A DNA stretch of 20,840 nucleotides from Lachnospiraceae bacterium (GTDB lineage: Bacteria; Bacillota; Clostridia; Lachnospirales; Lachnospiraceae), in NCBI GenBank assembly GCA_900764225.1, contig CAAFNG010000215.1, positions 1 to 20,840 on the forward strand, given 5' to 3'. Each line of letters begins with the position of its first letter. Positions within the stretch are counted from its first letter, which is position 1. Under the pieces are notes generated by a model. That model saw nothing but the letters and a program-made list of their open reading frames with translations, was not told where the DNA came from and did not search any database. Shown here piece by piece: positions 1 to 7,164 of this stretch. The translations under genes were made by a program, and so were the position numbers.

Positions 1-925
1 GTATTCCCTGTTCCATTCCCTGCTGCATTCCCTGTTCCATTCCCTGCTGCATTCCCTGTTCCATTCCCTGCTGCATTCCCTGTTCCATTCCCTGCTGCAT
101 TCCCTGCTGCATTCCCTGCTGCATCCCCTCTTTCATTCCATGCTGTACCCCCAACAGCATTCCTACTCCATAACCACTTTTATACCCCTCCTTTAATCTA
201 TCCCTTAATTTCTCCTCAAACTGCATCTTAATAATCTCATCTAACGCTTCACACATACAATCAACCTCCTTGAATTTCTCTTTATTCGCTCTTATGATCA
301 TCTGCATAACAGATTCATATAATATATTTCCCTTTTTCTCTCTGTACTCATTGAGAAGCCTTTTCATATCATTCTGATCTTTTATTCTGTCGGTCAGACT
401 TCTCAGCCACAGGTTCTTTTCTTTTGACAGCTGTTCTGTTACAATGATCTGAATCGGAATCTTAAATCCCTGAACATAATAAATGCCCTCATCAAAAACA
501 TCTGTCCGCCATCCCCAGAACTTCTGCAGATGCTGAATCAGCTTCCTGGGATAAGAACGGCTCACCAGTGATATCGTAATCTGATCAACAGGTATTTCAT
601 CCTCCCGCACTGTATCTGATTTATAAAAAAACGCATATCCGCACACCTTGTAAAAATCATTGATACTCATATAATCTGTAGGACTCTTATACTCGATAAT
701 ATTATATTTCCGAAAGATCCTGCCAATATTTTTACTGACCGGAGTCTCTCTCTTCTTCTTGATCACAAGTACATCAATCTCCATCGGTTTCGTCCCCAGC
801 TGGTGCTCATTCTCAAAAATAAGATTCTCCCGTTCTTCTTCCAGTTCTATCTGAATCTCCGCATAAAATGCCGGATGCCATTGAAATGATTCAGAGCTAT
901 TTGTTCTTGTTTTTTCTACAGTCAT
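1..925 (-). CDS. PD-(D/E)XK nuclease-like protein with C-terminal GMQQ/GMEQ repeats (3' end outside window)
   Basis: This gene runs off the left edge, so its C-terminus is missing; at least 308 residues are visible. The ATG at 923-925 follows a good Shine-Dalgarno, AAAGGAG, at 932-938. An Asp-51 in a hydrophobic strand (MEIDVLVIKK) followed by Glu-78-Tyr-Lys-80 (IIEYKSP) matches the D...ExK core of PD-(D/E)XK folds, and the Glu-rich stretch before it (about residues 23-40) could supply the upstream acidic residue. After about residue 255 the protein becomes a tandem of four-residue units, GMQQ or GMEQ, still running at the window edge. Similar short-repeat tails occur on PD-(D/E)XK proteins of the Rpn/putative-transposase type in gut Clostridia, but I recognise the fold and not a defined function. 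It stands alone, with its own promoter, downstream of the terminated rsmI operon. Nuclease activity is inference from the motif only. Confidence 0.75.
   Translation of the reverse strand, partial: MTVEKTRTNSSESFQWHPAFYAEIQIELEEERENLIFENEHQLGTKPMEIDVLVIKKKRETPVSKNIGRIFRKYNIIEYKSPTDYMSINDFYKVCGYAFFYKSDTVREDEIPVDQITISLVSRSYPRKLIQHLQKFWGWRTDVFDEGIYYVQGFKIPIQIIVTEQLSKEKNLWLRSLTDRIKDQNDMKRLLNEYREKKGNILYESVMQMIIRANKEKFKEVDCMCEALDEIIKMQFEEKLRDRLKEGYKSGYGVGMLLGVQHGMKEGMQQGMQQGMQQGMEQGMQQGMEQGMQQGMEQGMQQGMEQGI
3..146. repeat. 12-bp tandem repeat, ten near-identical units plus two degenerate
   Basis: On the plus strand the unit is attccctg(t/c)t(c/g)c. Units ending ttcc and ctgc alternate from 3 to 98, giving a 24-bp higher-order period, and two more ctgc units follow to 122. 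Two degenerate copies (123-134 and 135-146) mark the older edge. The array lies inside the minus-strand reading frame and encodes GMEQ/GMQQ. Because the unit is a multiple of three, copy-number change keeps the frame. The array continues past the left edge. Confidence 0.95.
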
Positions 926-930
926 ACACA

Positions 931-973
931 ACTCCTTTCCTCAAAATCTAAGGAGTCTCATCCGAAAACTCCT
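931..973 (-). promoter_or_regulatory. Leader with two mutually exclusive pairings around the Shine-Dalgarno
   Basis: In the RNA read from 973 downwards there is AGGAGU (973-968), then ACUCCUU (956-950), then AAGGAGU (937-931), which is the Shine-Dalgarno of the PD-(D/E)XK gene. The middle ACUCCU can pair perfectly with the upstream AGGAGU, leaving the ribosome site free, or with the Shine-Dalgarno itself, hiding it. Both helices are only 6-7 bp. This is read directly from the sequence; a regulatory role is inference. Confidence 0.4.
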
Positions 974-1095
974 GCTGAAAAAAATGGAATAAAGCATGAA
1001 TTTTCTGAGATGACAGGCTCGCTGCCTGATATATGAAATGTAATAGAAAAAATAGATTATTTTAGAAAAATATGCTTTAGATCTTTTATAGTTTA

Positions 1096-1124
1096 ATCTT
1101 ACCACATTATGTTCTATACTTCAA
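1096..1124 (-). promoter_or_regulatory. Sigma-A-type promoter for the PD-(D/E)XK gene
   Basis: The minus strand reads TTGAAG (1119-1124), a 17-bp spacer, then TAAGAT (1096-1101), with TGG just before the -10, which fits an extended -10. The predicted start near 1089 gives a leader of about 165 nt that contains the alternative hairpins at 931-973. The rest of the gene-free stretch 926-1271 holds only this leader and the rsmI terminator. Confidence 0.65.
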
Positions 1125-1173
1125 GAAAATACTTTCGACAAAATCTGCACATCCCGATTTATAGGAACACCAA

Positions 1174-1234
1174 TAAAAAAGCTGCACACCCATCCTACCG
1201 CATCTCAAATGCCAGTAAAAATAAGCATACAGCT
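1174..1234 (-). terminator. Intrinsic terminator after rsmI, with a nested hairpin
   Basis: The RNA pairs AGCUGUAUGC (1234-1225) with GUGUGCAGCU (1189-1180), ten pairs including three G-U, and then runs into UUUUUUAUU. The large loop carries a second small hairpin, GCAU/AUGC at 1200-1212. It lies 38 bp past the rsmI stop and ends the decarboxylase-rsmI operon. Confidence 0.65.
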
Positions 1235-1271
1235 CTTTTTTATTTCTCCTGCATCACGTCGGCAGCTCCGA

Positions 1272-2135
1272 TCAGTTTTCCCCTTCTTCGCTCTCCAGCA
1301 ATGCCTTATAAATATCCCTCTTGGAAACACCACGATCCTTCGCAGCAAGCTTCATGGCATCCTTTCTGGAATTGCCCTGCTGCTCATACATCGCAACATG
1401 CTCCGCAATGGAAATCTCTTCCCAGGACGCCCTCTTCTCTGCTTCCATCTCACTGCGGCTGCGGCCCTCAATCACAAGAACACACTCACCCAGCGGCTTC
1501 TCATTCTTGTAAAAATCGATCAACTCATCGATCGTGGTCCGAAACGCAGTTTCATGCTTCTTGGTAAGCTCCCTGCAAAGAGTCACGCGGCGGTTTCCCA
1601 ATGCCTCCTTAAGCTCCCCAAGCGTCCTCACAAGCCTGTGAGGAGCCTCATACAGGATAATCGTCCGTGTCTCATTGGAAAGCTCTTCCAGAATCATTTT
1701 TCGCTCTTTCTTATCGGCCGGAAGAAAAGCCTCAAAAGCAAAACGCCTGGTATGCAGCCCCGACAAAGTCAGCGCTGTAATACATGCCGCCGGTCCCGGA
1801 AGTGAAGTCACTTCAATACCAGCCTCATAGCACATGGCAGCAAGCTCTTCGCCCGGATCTGAGATGCCCGGAGTACCTGCATCCGTGATCAGCGCGATAT
1901 TGGTACCTGCCAGCATTTTTTCCACAAGGACATGCCCCTTATCGATTTTGTTATATTCATGATAACTCGTCATCGGAGTCTTAATATCAAAATGATTCAG
2001 AAGCTTAATACTGTTGCGGGTATCTTCCGCTGCGATTAAGTCCACTTCCTTAAGCGTTCTTAAAACCCGGAATGTGATATCTTCCAGGTTTCCTATAGGA
2101 GTGGCACATAAATATAATTTTCCGTTTTCTTTCAT
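1272..2135 (-). CDS. rsmI: 16S rRNA (cytidine1402-2'-O)-methyltransferase RsmI
   Basis: RsmI uses S-adenosylmethionine to 2'-O-methylate C1402 in the decoding centre of 16S rRNA, in the cytoplasm. The 287-residue product has the family landmarks in order: the N-terminal LYLCATPIGNLEDIT, EDTRNS, SYHE, the SAM-site ITDAGTPGISDPG, and LPGPAA. The tail (KDAMKLAAKDRGVSKRDIY) is the usual small C-terminal helical domain. The start at 2135 is chosen because AGAGGA lies seven bases upstream and the family normally begins just before LYLCATPIGN; an in-frame ATG at 2183 would add 16 unrelated residues and overlap the preceding gene. It is the last gene of the operon, as yabC (rsmI) follows yabB in Bacillus subtilis, and is followed by a terminator. 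Confidence 0.95.
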   Translation of the reverse strand: MKENGKLYLCATPIGNLEDITFRVLRTLKEVDLIAAEDTRNSIKLLNHFDIKTPMTSYHEYNKIDKGHVLVEKMLAGTNIALITDAGTPGISDPGEELAAMCYEAGIEVTSLPGPAACITALTLSGLHTRRFAFEAFLPADKKERKMILEELSNETRTIILYEAPHRLVRTLGELKEALGNRRVTLCRELTKKHETAFRTTIDELIDFYKNEKPLGECVLVIEGRSRSEMEAEKRASWEEISIAEHVAMYEQQGNSRKDAMKLAAKDRGVSKRDIYKALLESEEGEN

Positions 2136-2179
2136 AAGATTCCTCTTTCTCGCTTGGCCGCAAAGCCGTGCCCCGGCAC

Positions 2180-2920
2180 TCATACCATCTGATACAGCTC
2201 CAGAATATCCCTCGTATAAACTCCCGGCTTCTCATAAACCACCAGCGGTCTCTCGATCTGAATCCTGGAATTCCCTCCCTTGCAGGCCTCAATAAGCACC
2301 ATATTCGGCTCTTTGTCAATATAAGGATAAACCAGCTGCATTCTCTTAGGCTCCAGCTTATATTTCGTCAGCGTAGCCATCAGCTCCACCAGCCGGAACG
2401 GTCTATGCACCAGGTAAAAACGTCCTCTGTCCTTCAGCACACGTGCCGCCTGTCCGGCAACATCATCAAACGTGCAAAGGATCTCGTGCCGGGCGATTGC
2501 CTTCGGCATATGCGGATTCGTCAGTCCATGCTGCCCGATCATATACGGTGGATTACATGTCACCACATCAAAAGAAGCCGCCCCAAAAATACCGGCAGCC
2601 TCCTTGATATCACCCTGAACGATCCGCACCCTGTCCTCAAGACAGTTATATCTCACACTGCGGGCAGCCATCTCCGCGCACTCTGCCTGGATCTCCAGGC
2701 CAGTGAAATGCTTTCCCTCCGTACGCTGAGAAAGCAGGATCGGAATAATCCCCGTACCGGTTCCCATATCCAGAGCAGCCTCATCCTTTTTCACACGGGC
2801 AAATCCCGAAAGCAGAACTGCATCCATTCCGAAGCAGAATTTCTTCGGATCCTGGATCACAAAAAAACCATTCTGAAGATCATCCACACGCTCACCGCTT
2901 TTAACCAGATCATTTCTCAT
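2180..2920 (-). CDS. trmN6: tRNA1(Val) (adenine37-N6)-methyltransferase family protein (YabB/YfiC-like)
   Basis: This is a 246-residue Rossmann-fold SAM-dependent N6-adenine methyltransferase. The SAM-binding loop is DMGTGTGI (residues 51-58) and the catalytic NPPY motif is at 123-126 (VVTCNPPYMIG), which marks methylation of an exocyclic amino group. The N-terminus, with DDLQNGFFVIQDPKKFCFGMDAVLLSGF, is typical of the COG4123 TrmN6 family. Escherichia coli YfiC modifies A37 of tRNA1(Val); the exact target of the Firmicute YabB branch is less certain. The start at 2920 matches the family N-terminus and has AAGGGAG upstream, although at a long spacing of about 12 nt. It overlaps the ricT stop by 11 bp, which suggests translational coupling. 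The open frame extends to an ATG at 2962, but those extra residues look like frame read-through of the ricT end. Confidence 0.88.
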   Translation of the reverse strand: MRNDLVKSGERVDDLQNGFFVIQDPKKFCFGMDAVLLSGFARVKKDEAALDMGTGTGIIPILLSQRTEGKHFTGLEIQAECAEMAARSVRYNCLEDRVRIVQGDIKEAAGIFGAASFDVVTCNPPYMIGQHGLTNPHMPKAIARHEILCTFDDVAGQAARVLKDRGRFYLVHRPFRLVELMATLTKYKLEPKRMQLVYPYIDKEPNMVLIEACKGGNSRIQIERPLVVYEKPGVYTRDILELYQMV

Positions 2921-3791
2921 TCGGTTTTGAATCTCCCTTTTTATCCTCGTGTTCCGGAGCATTCTTGCCTTTTTTCTTCTTCGGGCGGAATTTCAGATCA
3001 CGTACCGGAAACTCCTGAATCTCCTTCTCATCGTTGACCTCCACTACGATCTTCACCATCTGACGGAGAACATTCACACTCTGAACTGTACCTGTTGTTC
3101 CCTGCGGTGTTGTTACTGTATCACCGATACCAGGAAGATTTCTGTTCAGTTCTTCATATGTTTCCTGCTCATTTTTCAGACAGCACATCAGTCTTCCGCA
3201 GACACCGGAGATCTTCGTCTGGTTCAGAGAAAGATTCTGCTCCTTCGCCATCTTGATCGAAACCGGTGCAAACTCGGAAAGATACGTATGACAGCAAAGA
3301 GTTCTTCCACAGATACCAATGCCGCCAAGAATCTTCGTCTCATCACGCACACCGATCTGACGAAGTTCGATCCTGGTCTTAAACACAGACGCCAGATCCT
3401 TTACAAGCTGACGGAAATCAATACGTCCATCTGCTGTAAAATAAAACAGAACTTTATTATTATCGAACGTATACTCCGCATCGATCAGCTTCATCTCAAG
3501 CCCATGCTCACGGATCTTCTGCTTACAGATCTTAAACGCATCTTTCTCTTTCAGACGGTTCTCAGCCTCGTGTTCCTCGTCCTCCTTCGTTGCAACACGA
3601 AGAACCTCTTTCAGCGGATGAACGACCTCGTCCTCCTTCACGCTGCGCGGTTCCAGAACAACGCGTCCATACTCAATGCCTCTGGCTGTCTCCACGATCA
3701 CGTGGTCGCCAACCTTTACCTTATAGTTCTTAGGATTAAAATAATATATTTTTCCTACATTTCGAAATCTTACACCAACTACCATTTCCAT
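2910..3791 (-). CDS. ricT: PSP1-domain iron-sulfur protein RicT (YaaT)
   Basis: RicT (YaaT) is a PSP1-domain protein. In Bacillus subtilis it forms the Ric complex with RicA (YmcA) and RicF (YlbF), carries [4Fe-4S] clusters, and affects RNase Y-dependent mRNA maturation and development. The 293-residue product begins with the family sequence VVGVRFRNVGKIYYF. Two cysteine motifs, GICGRTLCCHTYLS and GVCGRLMCC, give six cysteines that are the likely cluster ligands. The tail is rich in Lys and acidic residues and probably disordered. GGGAG sits seven bases before the ATG at 3791, and only one base separates it from the holB stop, so the genes are tightly coupled. This pairing with holB is conserved in Firmicutes. 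Confidence 0.93.
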   Translation of the reverse strand: MEMVVGVRFRNVGKIYYFNPKNYKVKVGDHVIVETARGIEYGRVVLEPRSVKEDEVVHPLKEVLRVATKEDEEHEAENRLKEKDAFKICKQKIREHGLEMKLIDAEYTFDNNKVLFYFTADGRIDFRQLVKDLASVFKTRIELRQIGVRDETKILGGIGICGRTLCCHTYLSEFAPVSIKMAKEQNLSLNQTKISGVCGRLMCCLKNEQETYEELNRNLPGIGDTVTTPQGTTGTVQSVNVLRQMVKIVVEVNDEKEIQEFPVRDLKFRPKKKKGKNAPEHEDKKGDSKPNEK

Positions 3792-3792
3792 T

Positions 3793-4782
3793 CTATTTCT
3801 CCCTAATTGTCAGGAACAGGAGCTCCAGGGCAAGTTCGAGATTAACATTCGCACGGAGACGAACCTTGGTCTTCTCCAGTGCCTCAAGGATTTTTTCGAT
3901 ATTCTCATAAGAACGCTCGCTGGCCTGCTCTCTGATAAAATTAATCTCCTGTTTAAATACCAGGTTGTCAATTTCCCTTGTTGCCTTAAACATCAGAACA
4001 TCGCGGAACCAGAACTGAAAAATATCCAGATAATCATTGATATTGTTCTTATCCGAAGCAAGAGTCTTGATCGCTTCCGTAAGCTCATAGACTTCCATTG
4101 TATTCACATACTTCAGGATTTTCAGCGCATTGGCAGTCATATCCGCAAACTCCTGGGAAGTCGCAGCCTCCTTGGCTCTGCCGATACTACCCTGGGCATA
4201 AGACGCATCGATCTCAGCCTGATAATCCGGCACCTGAAGATGCTCCATCAGATATTCTTTCACAAGACTGTCATCCACTATTTTCAGATCCAGACGCACG
4301 CATCTGGAACGGATCGTAGGAAGAAGACTGTCGATATTACTTGTCAGCAACAGGATCACCGCATATTCCGGCGGCTCCTCAATTGTTTTCAAAAGGGCAT
4401 TCTGCGCCTGTACTGTCATCATCTCAGCGTCCGGAATGATATAGATCTTATACGGACTGCAGTACGGCTTGATATCCACATCATGTACGACCTGCTCACG
4501 CACTTCGTCAATACTGATGCTGCCAGGCTTCTCATGAGTCACTGTAATGATATCCGGATGATTCTTGCCAATTACCTTCTTACAGGAATCACAGGTCATA
4601 CACGGCTCTGACTCTCCTGATTCACACTGCAGTGCAGCTGCAAAAGTCCCTGCAAGAAGCTTCTTGCCTGATCCTGGTTCTCCTGTAAAAATATAAGAGT
4701 GGGACACCTTCCCCGTCTCTATCGCATTCTTCAAATGCCTGATTATATCGTCATGGCCGATGATGTCATGAAATCCTGCCAT
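3793..4782 (-). CDS. holB: DNA polymerase III delta' subunit
   Basis: Delta' is a rigid subunit of the clamp loader that places the beta clamp on primed DNA. The 329-residue protein has the AAA+ fold: a degenerate P-loop GEPGSGKK (residues 34-41, Lys where Ser/Thr is normal, as expected because delta' is not the motor subunit), a zinc module with Cys-53, Cys-61, Cys-64 and Cys-67, then NALLKTIEEPPEYAVILLLT, and the SRC motif in TIRSRCVRLDL. The start at 4782 is chosen because AGAGGTGA lies just upstream and MAGFHDIIGHDDI matches the family N-terminus; an in-frame ATG at 4833 would lie almost on top of the predicted internal transcription start. It is followed at once by ricT. Confidence 0.95.
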   Translation of the reverse strand: MAGFHDIIGHDDIIRHLKNAIETGKVSHSYIFTGEPGSGKKLLAGTFAAALQCESGESEPCMTCDSCKKVIGKNHPDIITVTHEKPGSISIDEVREQVVHDVDIKPYCSPYKIYIIPDAEMMTVQAQNALLKTIEEPPEYAVILLLTSNIDSLLPTIRSRCVRLDLKIVDDSLVKEYLMEHLQVPDYQAEIDASYAQGSIGRAKEAATSQEFADMTANALKILKYVNTMEVYELTEAIKTLASDKNNINDYLDIFQFWFRDVLMFKATREIDNLVFKQEINFIREQASERSYENIEKILEALEKTKVRLRANVNLELALELLFLTIREK

Positions 4783-4843
4783 AAGAATCACCTCTTTCTG
4801 CCTTTTGTGCCCTCCGCCATATCCGGAAGACATCTTTCATCTA

Positions 4844-4852
4844 ATTATAACA
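4844..4852 (-). promoter_or_regulatory. Possible internal extended -10 promoter before holB
   Basis: The minus strand has TGTTATAAT, a perfect -10 with the TGn extension; the -35 region is only a T-run. The predicted start near 4837 gives a leader of about 55 nt to holB. It would let holB-ricT-trmN6-rsmI be transcribed separately from the decarboxylase and kinase-like genes. Confidence 0.45.
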
Positions 4853-4883
4853 TAATCTTCTGTATAAAAAAAACTATTTTTCC

Positions 4884-5471
4884 CTATTGTACAGATTTTA
4901 TATAATTTACGATTTCCTTCACACATTCATTCAGATTATCGTTCTGAAAACGCTTCTCTATACCTGCTTTTTGAATATTTTCTTCGGAAAAATCCCTCTG
5001 ATCTGCCAGAAAACGTCTGCACATCTCCTCGTACTTCGGTACCTCCTGAGTCCGCTCCCGGGCAATGGCACGTTCCAGCCGCTCACCATCCTCCACTTCA
5101 ATGTACAGCGGCCACATCACCTCATCGCCATAATATTCCCGAAGCTGCATATAAGATTCCAGTGTGCCGATTCCCAGATAGCAGTCATCTCCCACACTCA
5201 CCTGACCGTCATCCGCCGTAAAATAAGTCCACGGTCCGTAAACCGTCTGATACGTTCTGGACTCGATCAGTTTTCCGTTTTTCCGGAATTCCTCTAATTT
5301 CTCCTCATCTGTAAAAAAATACTCTCTTCCGTTCTCCTCACCATCACGGATCGGACGCGTTGTATAGATCACAAGCCGCTTCAGCCCCAGATCCTTATCT
5401 GCCTCCAGACGCCTGTACACACTGTCCTTCCCGGAGGAACTTTTTCCCATAATATAAAAAATCTTTCCCAT
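4884..5471 (-). CDS. Guanylate-kinase-like nucleotide kinase
   Basis: This 195-residue P-loop protein belongs to the guanylate kinase superfamily. The N-terminal Walker A is MGKSSSGKDS (residues 8-17), and the nucleotide-recognition segment YTTRPIRDGEENGREYFF matches the conserved TTR..R.GE..G..Y.F of guanylate kinases, followed by ESRTYQTVYGPWTY. The P-loop has Asp after the Lys, where classical Gmk has Gly, Ser or Thr; GSGKDS is also seen in ribose 1,5-bisphosphokinase (PhnN), so the substrate is not settled. GAGGAG precedes the ATG at 5471, 12 bp after the decarboxylase stop, so it is in the same operon. In Bacillus subtilis this slot holds thymidylate kinase (tmk). The genome probably also has a canonical gmk elsewhere; this copy may be a paralogue. 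Confidence 0.8.
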   Translation of the reverse strand: MGKIFYIMGKSSSGKDSVYRRLEADKDLGLKRLVIYTTRPIRDGEENGREYFFTDEEKLEEFRKNGKLIESRTYQTVYGPWTYFTADDGQVSVGDDCYLGIGTLESYMQLREYYGDEVMWPLYIEVEDGERLERAIARERTQEVPKYEEMCRRFLADQRDFSEENIQKAGIEKRFQNDNLNECVKEIVNYIKSVQ

Positions 5472-5483
5472 CTTACTCCTCTG

Positions 5484-6932
5484 TTACGCCTCTCTCACAT
5501 CACTGCTCACAACGCACACCGTCTCACTGGTCTGGTCGCTCAGTCCCTGAACCTCAAAACCCTGCTCCAGATATCTTCTCACGTTTTTTACGAAATGCCC
5601 GGAAATCTGCTCACCCGGTACGATCAGCGGAATTCCCGGCGGATAAAGATACGCGAACTCCGCGGAAACACGTCCAATGCACTCATCCAGCGGATATCTC
5701 TCATTCAGAGCATCCATTGCCTGTGAAATACGCATTACCTGTTTCATCTTTCCATTTTTCACAGAGATATGATTATTTTCCATTTCTTTATATTTTAACG
5801 ATTCTCTCCGGTCAATTTCCTCAATCGCTTCGCAAAGCCTTCGGAATCCTTCCTCCGTATCACCAACTGCTGCCAGCGCCAGAACATAGTTCTCCGCCTC
5901 CATCTCCATTTCCAGATGAAACTCTTCCCGCAGAATCCGGTGCAGCTGCCTTCCGTTCAGTGAGCTGTTCACTGTGGAAAAAAGAAGCTTGGATCTGTCG
6001 AAATCAAAAACTCTCTGGCATTCACAAACTTCCGGCGTGACCAGACGGATATATTTACACGCACCAAGACGCTGGCGGGCTTTTTCCAGATTCTCCGTAA
6101 ATGCCCGGAACATCTCCTCGCCCTCGTGCTCCAGCTTATCCATACACGCATCAATACTGCTCATCAGAACATAGGACGGACTGCTGCTCTGATAGATTCC
6201 CAGAAAACGCACAAGCTTTTCCCTGCTGACCCGTTCACTGCACAGATGGATCACTCCCGTCTGGGTCAGACACGGCAAAGTCTTATGTACACTGTTGATC
6301 ACCACATCCGCCCCAAGCTGCGCCGCAGACACCGGAAAATAATCCGAAAAACAAAAATGTGCCCCATGTGCCTCATCCACGATCAGCGGAATCCCATGAT
6401 TATGAACAACCTCTGCAATCCTTGCCACATCTGATACAATTCCGTCGTAGGTCGGCGAAGTGATCAGCACAGCTTCAATGTTCGGGTTCTCCGCCAGATA
6501 CATTTCCACACGGCTCGGTGAAATTCCGCCGTTTATCCCCAGTTTCGGATCTTCATGTGGATAAATATAGGTTGCCTCCAGATCTCTGAGATAAATTGCA
6601 TGGTAAACTGCCTTGTGACAGTTCCTCGCGATCAGAATCCGTCCGCCCTTTCTCACAGCAGCCGACACCGCAGCCAGGATCGCCCCGGAGCTTCCGTTAA
6701 TACTGTAAAAGCTCTCCGGCACTCCATAGAGCCGCGCCACATCCTCCTGCGCTCTCTTCAGAATATCCTCCGCATGATGCAGATTATCGAAACCGTTGAT
6801 TTCCGTAATATCCATCCCAACAGGAAAATCCCCATTCACAGATAAAGGATTTCTCTTATGTCCGGGCATATGAAACGGGTAAAAATCACTCTTACCGTAT
6901 GCTTCAAGTTTTTTGTATAATCTGTCTTCCAT
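5484..6932 (-). CDS. PLP-dependent Orn/Lys/Arg decarboxylase family protein (YaaO-like)
   Basis: This cytoplasmic enzyme of the fold-type I Orn/Lys/Arg decarboxylase family (YaaO/SpeA-like) would make a diamine or agmatine from a basic amino acid. Its 482 residues match the usual length of the Bacillus short form. Visible motifs are FHMPGHKRNP (residues 20-29), the glycine loop SINGSSGAI (78-85), the PLP-binding DEAHGAHF with Asp-186 and His-189, and the Schiff-base lysine Lys-217 in SVHKTLPCLTQTG. The C-terminal domain (YLYPPGIPLIVPGE) is also typical. Substrate choice between lysine, ornithine and arginine cannot be read from the sequence. GGGAG lies just before the ATG at 6932. It is the first gene of the operon, as yaaO precedes tmk/holB in Bacillus subtilis. 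Confidence 0.9.
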   Translation of the reverse strand: MEDRLYKKLEAYGKSDFYPFHMPGHKRNPLSVNGDFPVGMDITEINGFDNLHHAEDILKRAQEDVARLYGVPESFYSINGSSGAILAAVSAAVRKGGRILIARNCHKAVYHAIYLRDLEATYIYPHEDPKLGINGGISPSRVEMYLAENPNIEAVLITSPTYDGIVSDVARIAEVVHNHGIPLIVDEAHGAHFCFSDYFPVSAAQLGADVVINSVHKTLPCLTQTGVIHLCSERVSREKLVRFLGIYQSSSPSYVLMSSIDACMDKLEHEGEEMFRAFTENLEKARQRLGACKYIRLVTPEVCECQRVFDFDRSKLLFSTVNSSLNGRQLHRILREEFHLEMEMEAENYVLALAAVGDTEEGFRRLCEAIEEIDRRESLKYKEMENNHISVKNGKMKQVMRISQAMDALNERYPLDECIGRVSAEFAYLYPPGIPLIVPGEQISGHFVKNVRRYLEQGFEVQGLSDQTSETVCVVSSDVREA

Positions 6933-6953
6933 AATTCTCCCTTCGTCTCATCC

Positions 6954-6968
6954 GGATCATTACGATCC
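6954..6968 (-). promoter_or_regulatory. Small leader hairpin before the decarboxylase
   Basis: The RNA has GGAUC-GUAAU-GAUCC, a 5-bp perfect hairpin about 20 bases upstream of the decarboxylase start; a partial copy, GGATCGTATGGATC, lies slightly further upstream. The rest of the 116-nt leader shows no recognised riboswitch. Function is unknown. Confidence 0.3.
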
Positions 6969-7054
6969 ATTCATATCAGGCAGATCCATACGATCCGCTC
7001 AGGCTGCTTCCCCCGTTCCTTTTTCCCTGAATCTCTCCTGTTACAGTTAGTCCT

Positions 7055-7083
7055 ATTATACCCGAAACTTAAGTATCTGTCAC
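7055..7083 (-). promoter_or_regulatory. Strong sigma-A promoter of the decarboxylase-rsmI operon
   Basis: The minus strand reads GTGACA (7078-7083), a 17-bp spacer, and a perfect TATAAT (7055-7060). Transcription would start near 7048, giving a leader of about 116 nt to the decarboxylase start at 6932. Confidence 0.75.
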
Positions 7084-7121
7084 TCTGTTACCTGTAATGA
7101 AACATCGCAGTTTTCGGAAAC

Positions 7122-7150
7122 AAAAAACCGGAACCCTCACAGTTCCGGCT
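7122..7150 (-). terminator. Intrinsic terminator of the two-component operon
   Basis: The RNA forms AGCCGGAAC (7150-7142) paired with GUUCCGGUU (7134-7126) around a 7-nt loop, followed by UUUU; the whole lies 15 bases past the regulator stop. It separates this operon from the decarboxylase promoter. Confidence 0.85.
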
Positions 7151-7164
7151 TTCTTCATCTTTCA

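Noticed and set aside
3..146. CRISPR-like repeat array at the left edge
   Set aside because: The units are contiguous 12-mers with no spacers and lie in frame in a coding sequence; this is a coding tandem repeat. The 30-bp array at the right edge is rejected as CRISPR for the same reason.
2168..3806. Long plus-strand open frames opposite trmN6 and ricT (about 2168-3037 and 2949-3806)
   Set aside because: They lie antisense to well-recognised genes, have no ribosome binding site and encode His/Leu/Ile-rich sequence typical of reverse-strand shadows.
4853..4883. Terminator after the guanylate-kinase-like gene, based on a T-run
   Set aside because: There is a long T-run in the RNA sense but no G-C-rich stem before it; only a weak A-U helix can be drawn.
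6955..6987. Nine-codon leader peptide (MDLPDMNGS with tandem stops) before the decarboxylase
   Set aside because: No ribosome binding site at a usable distance and no run of a regulatory amino acid such as Lys or Arg; probably chance.
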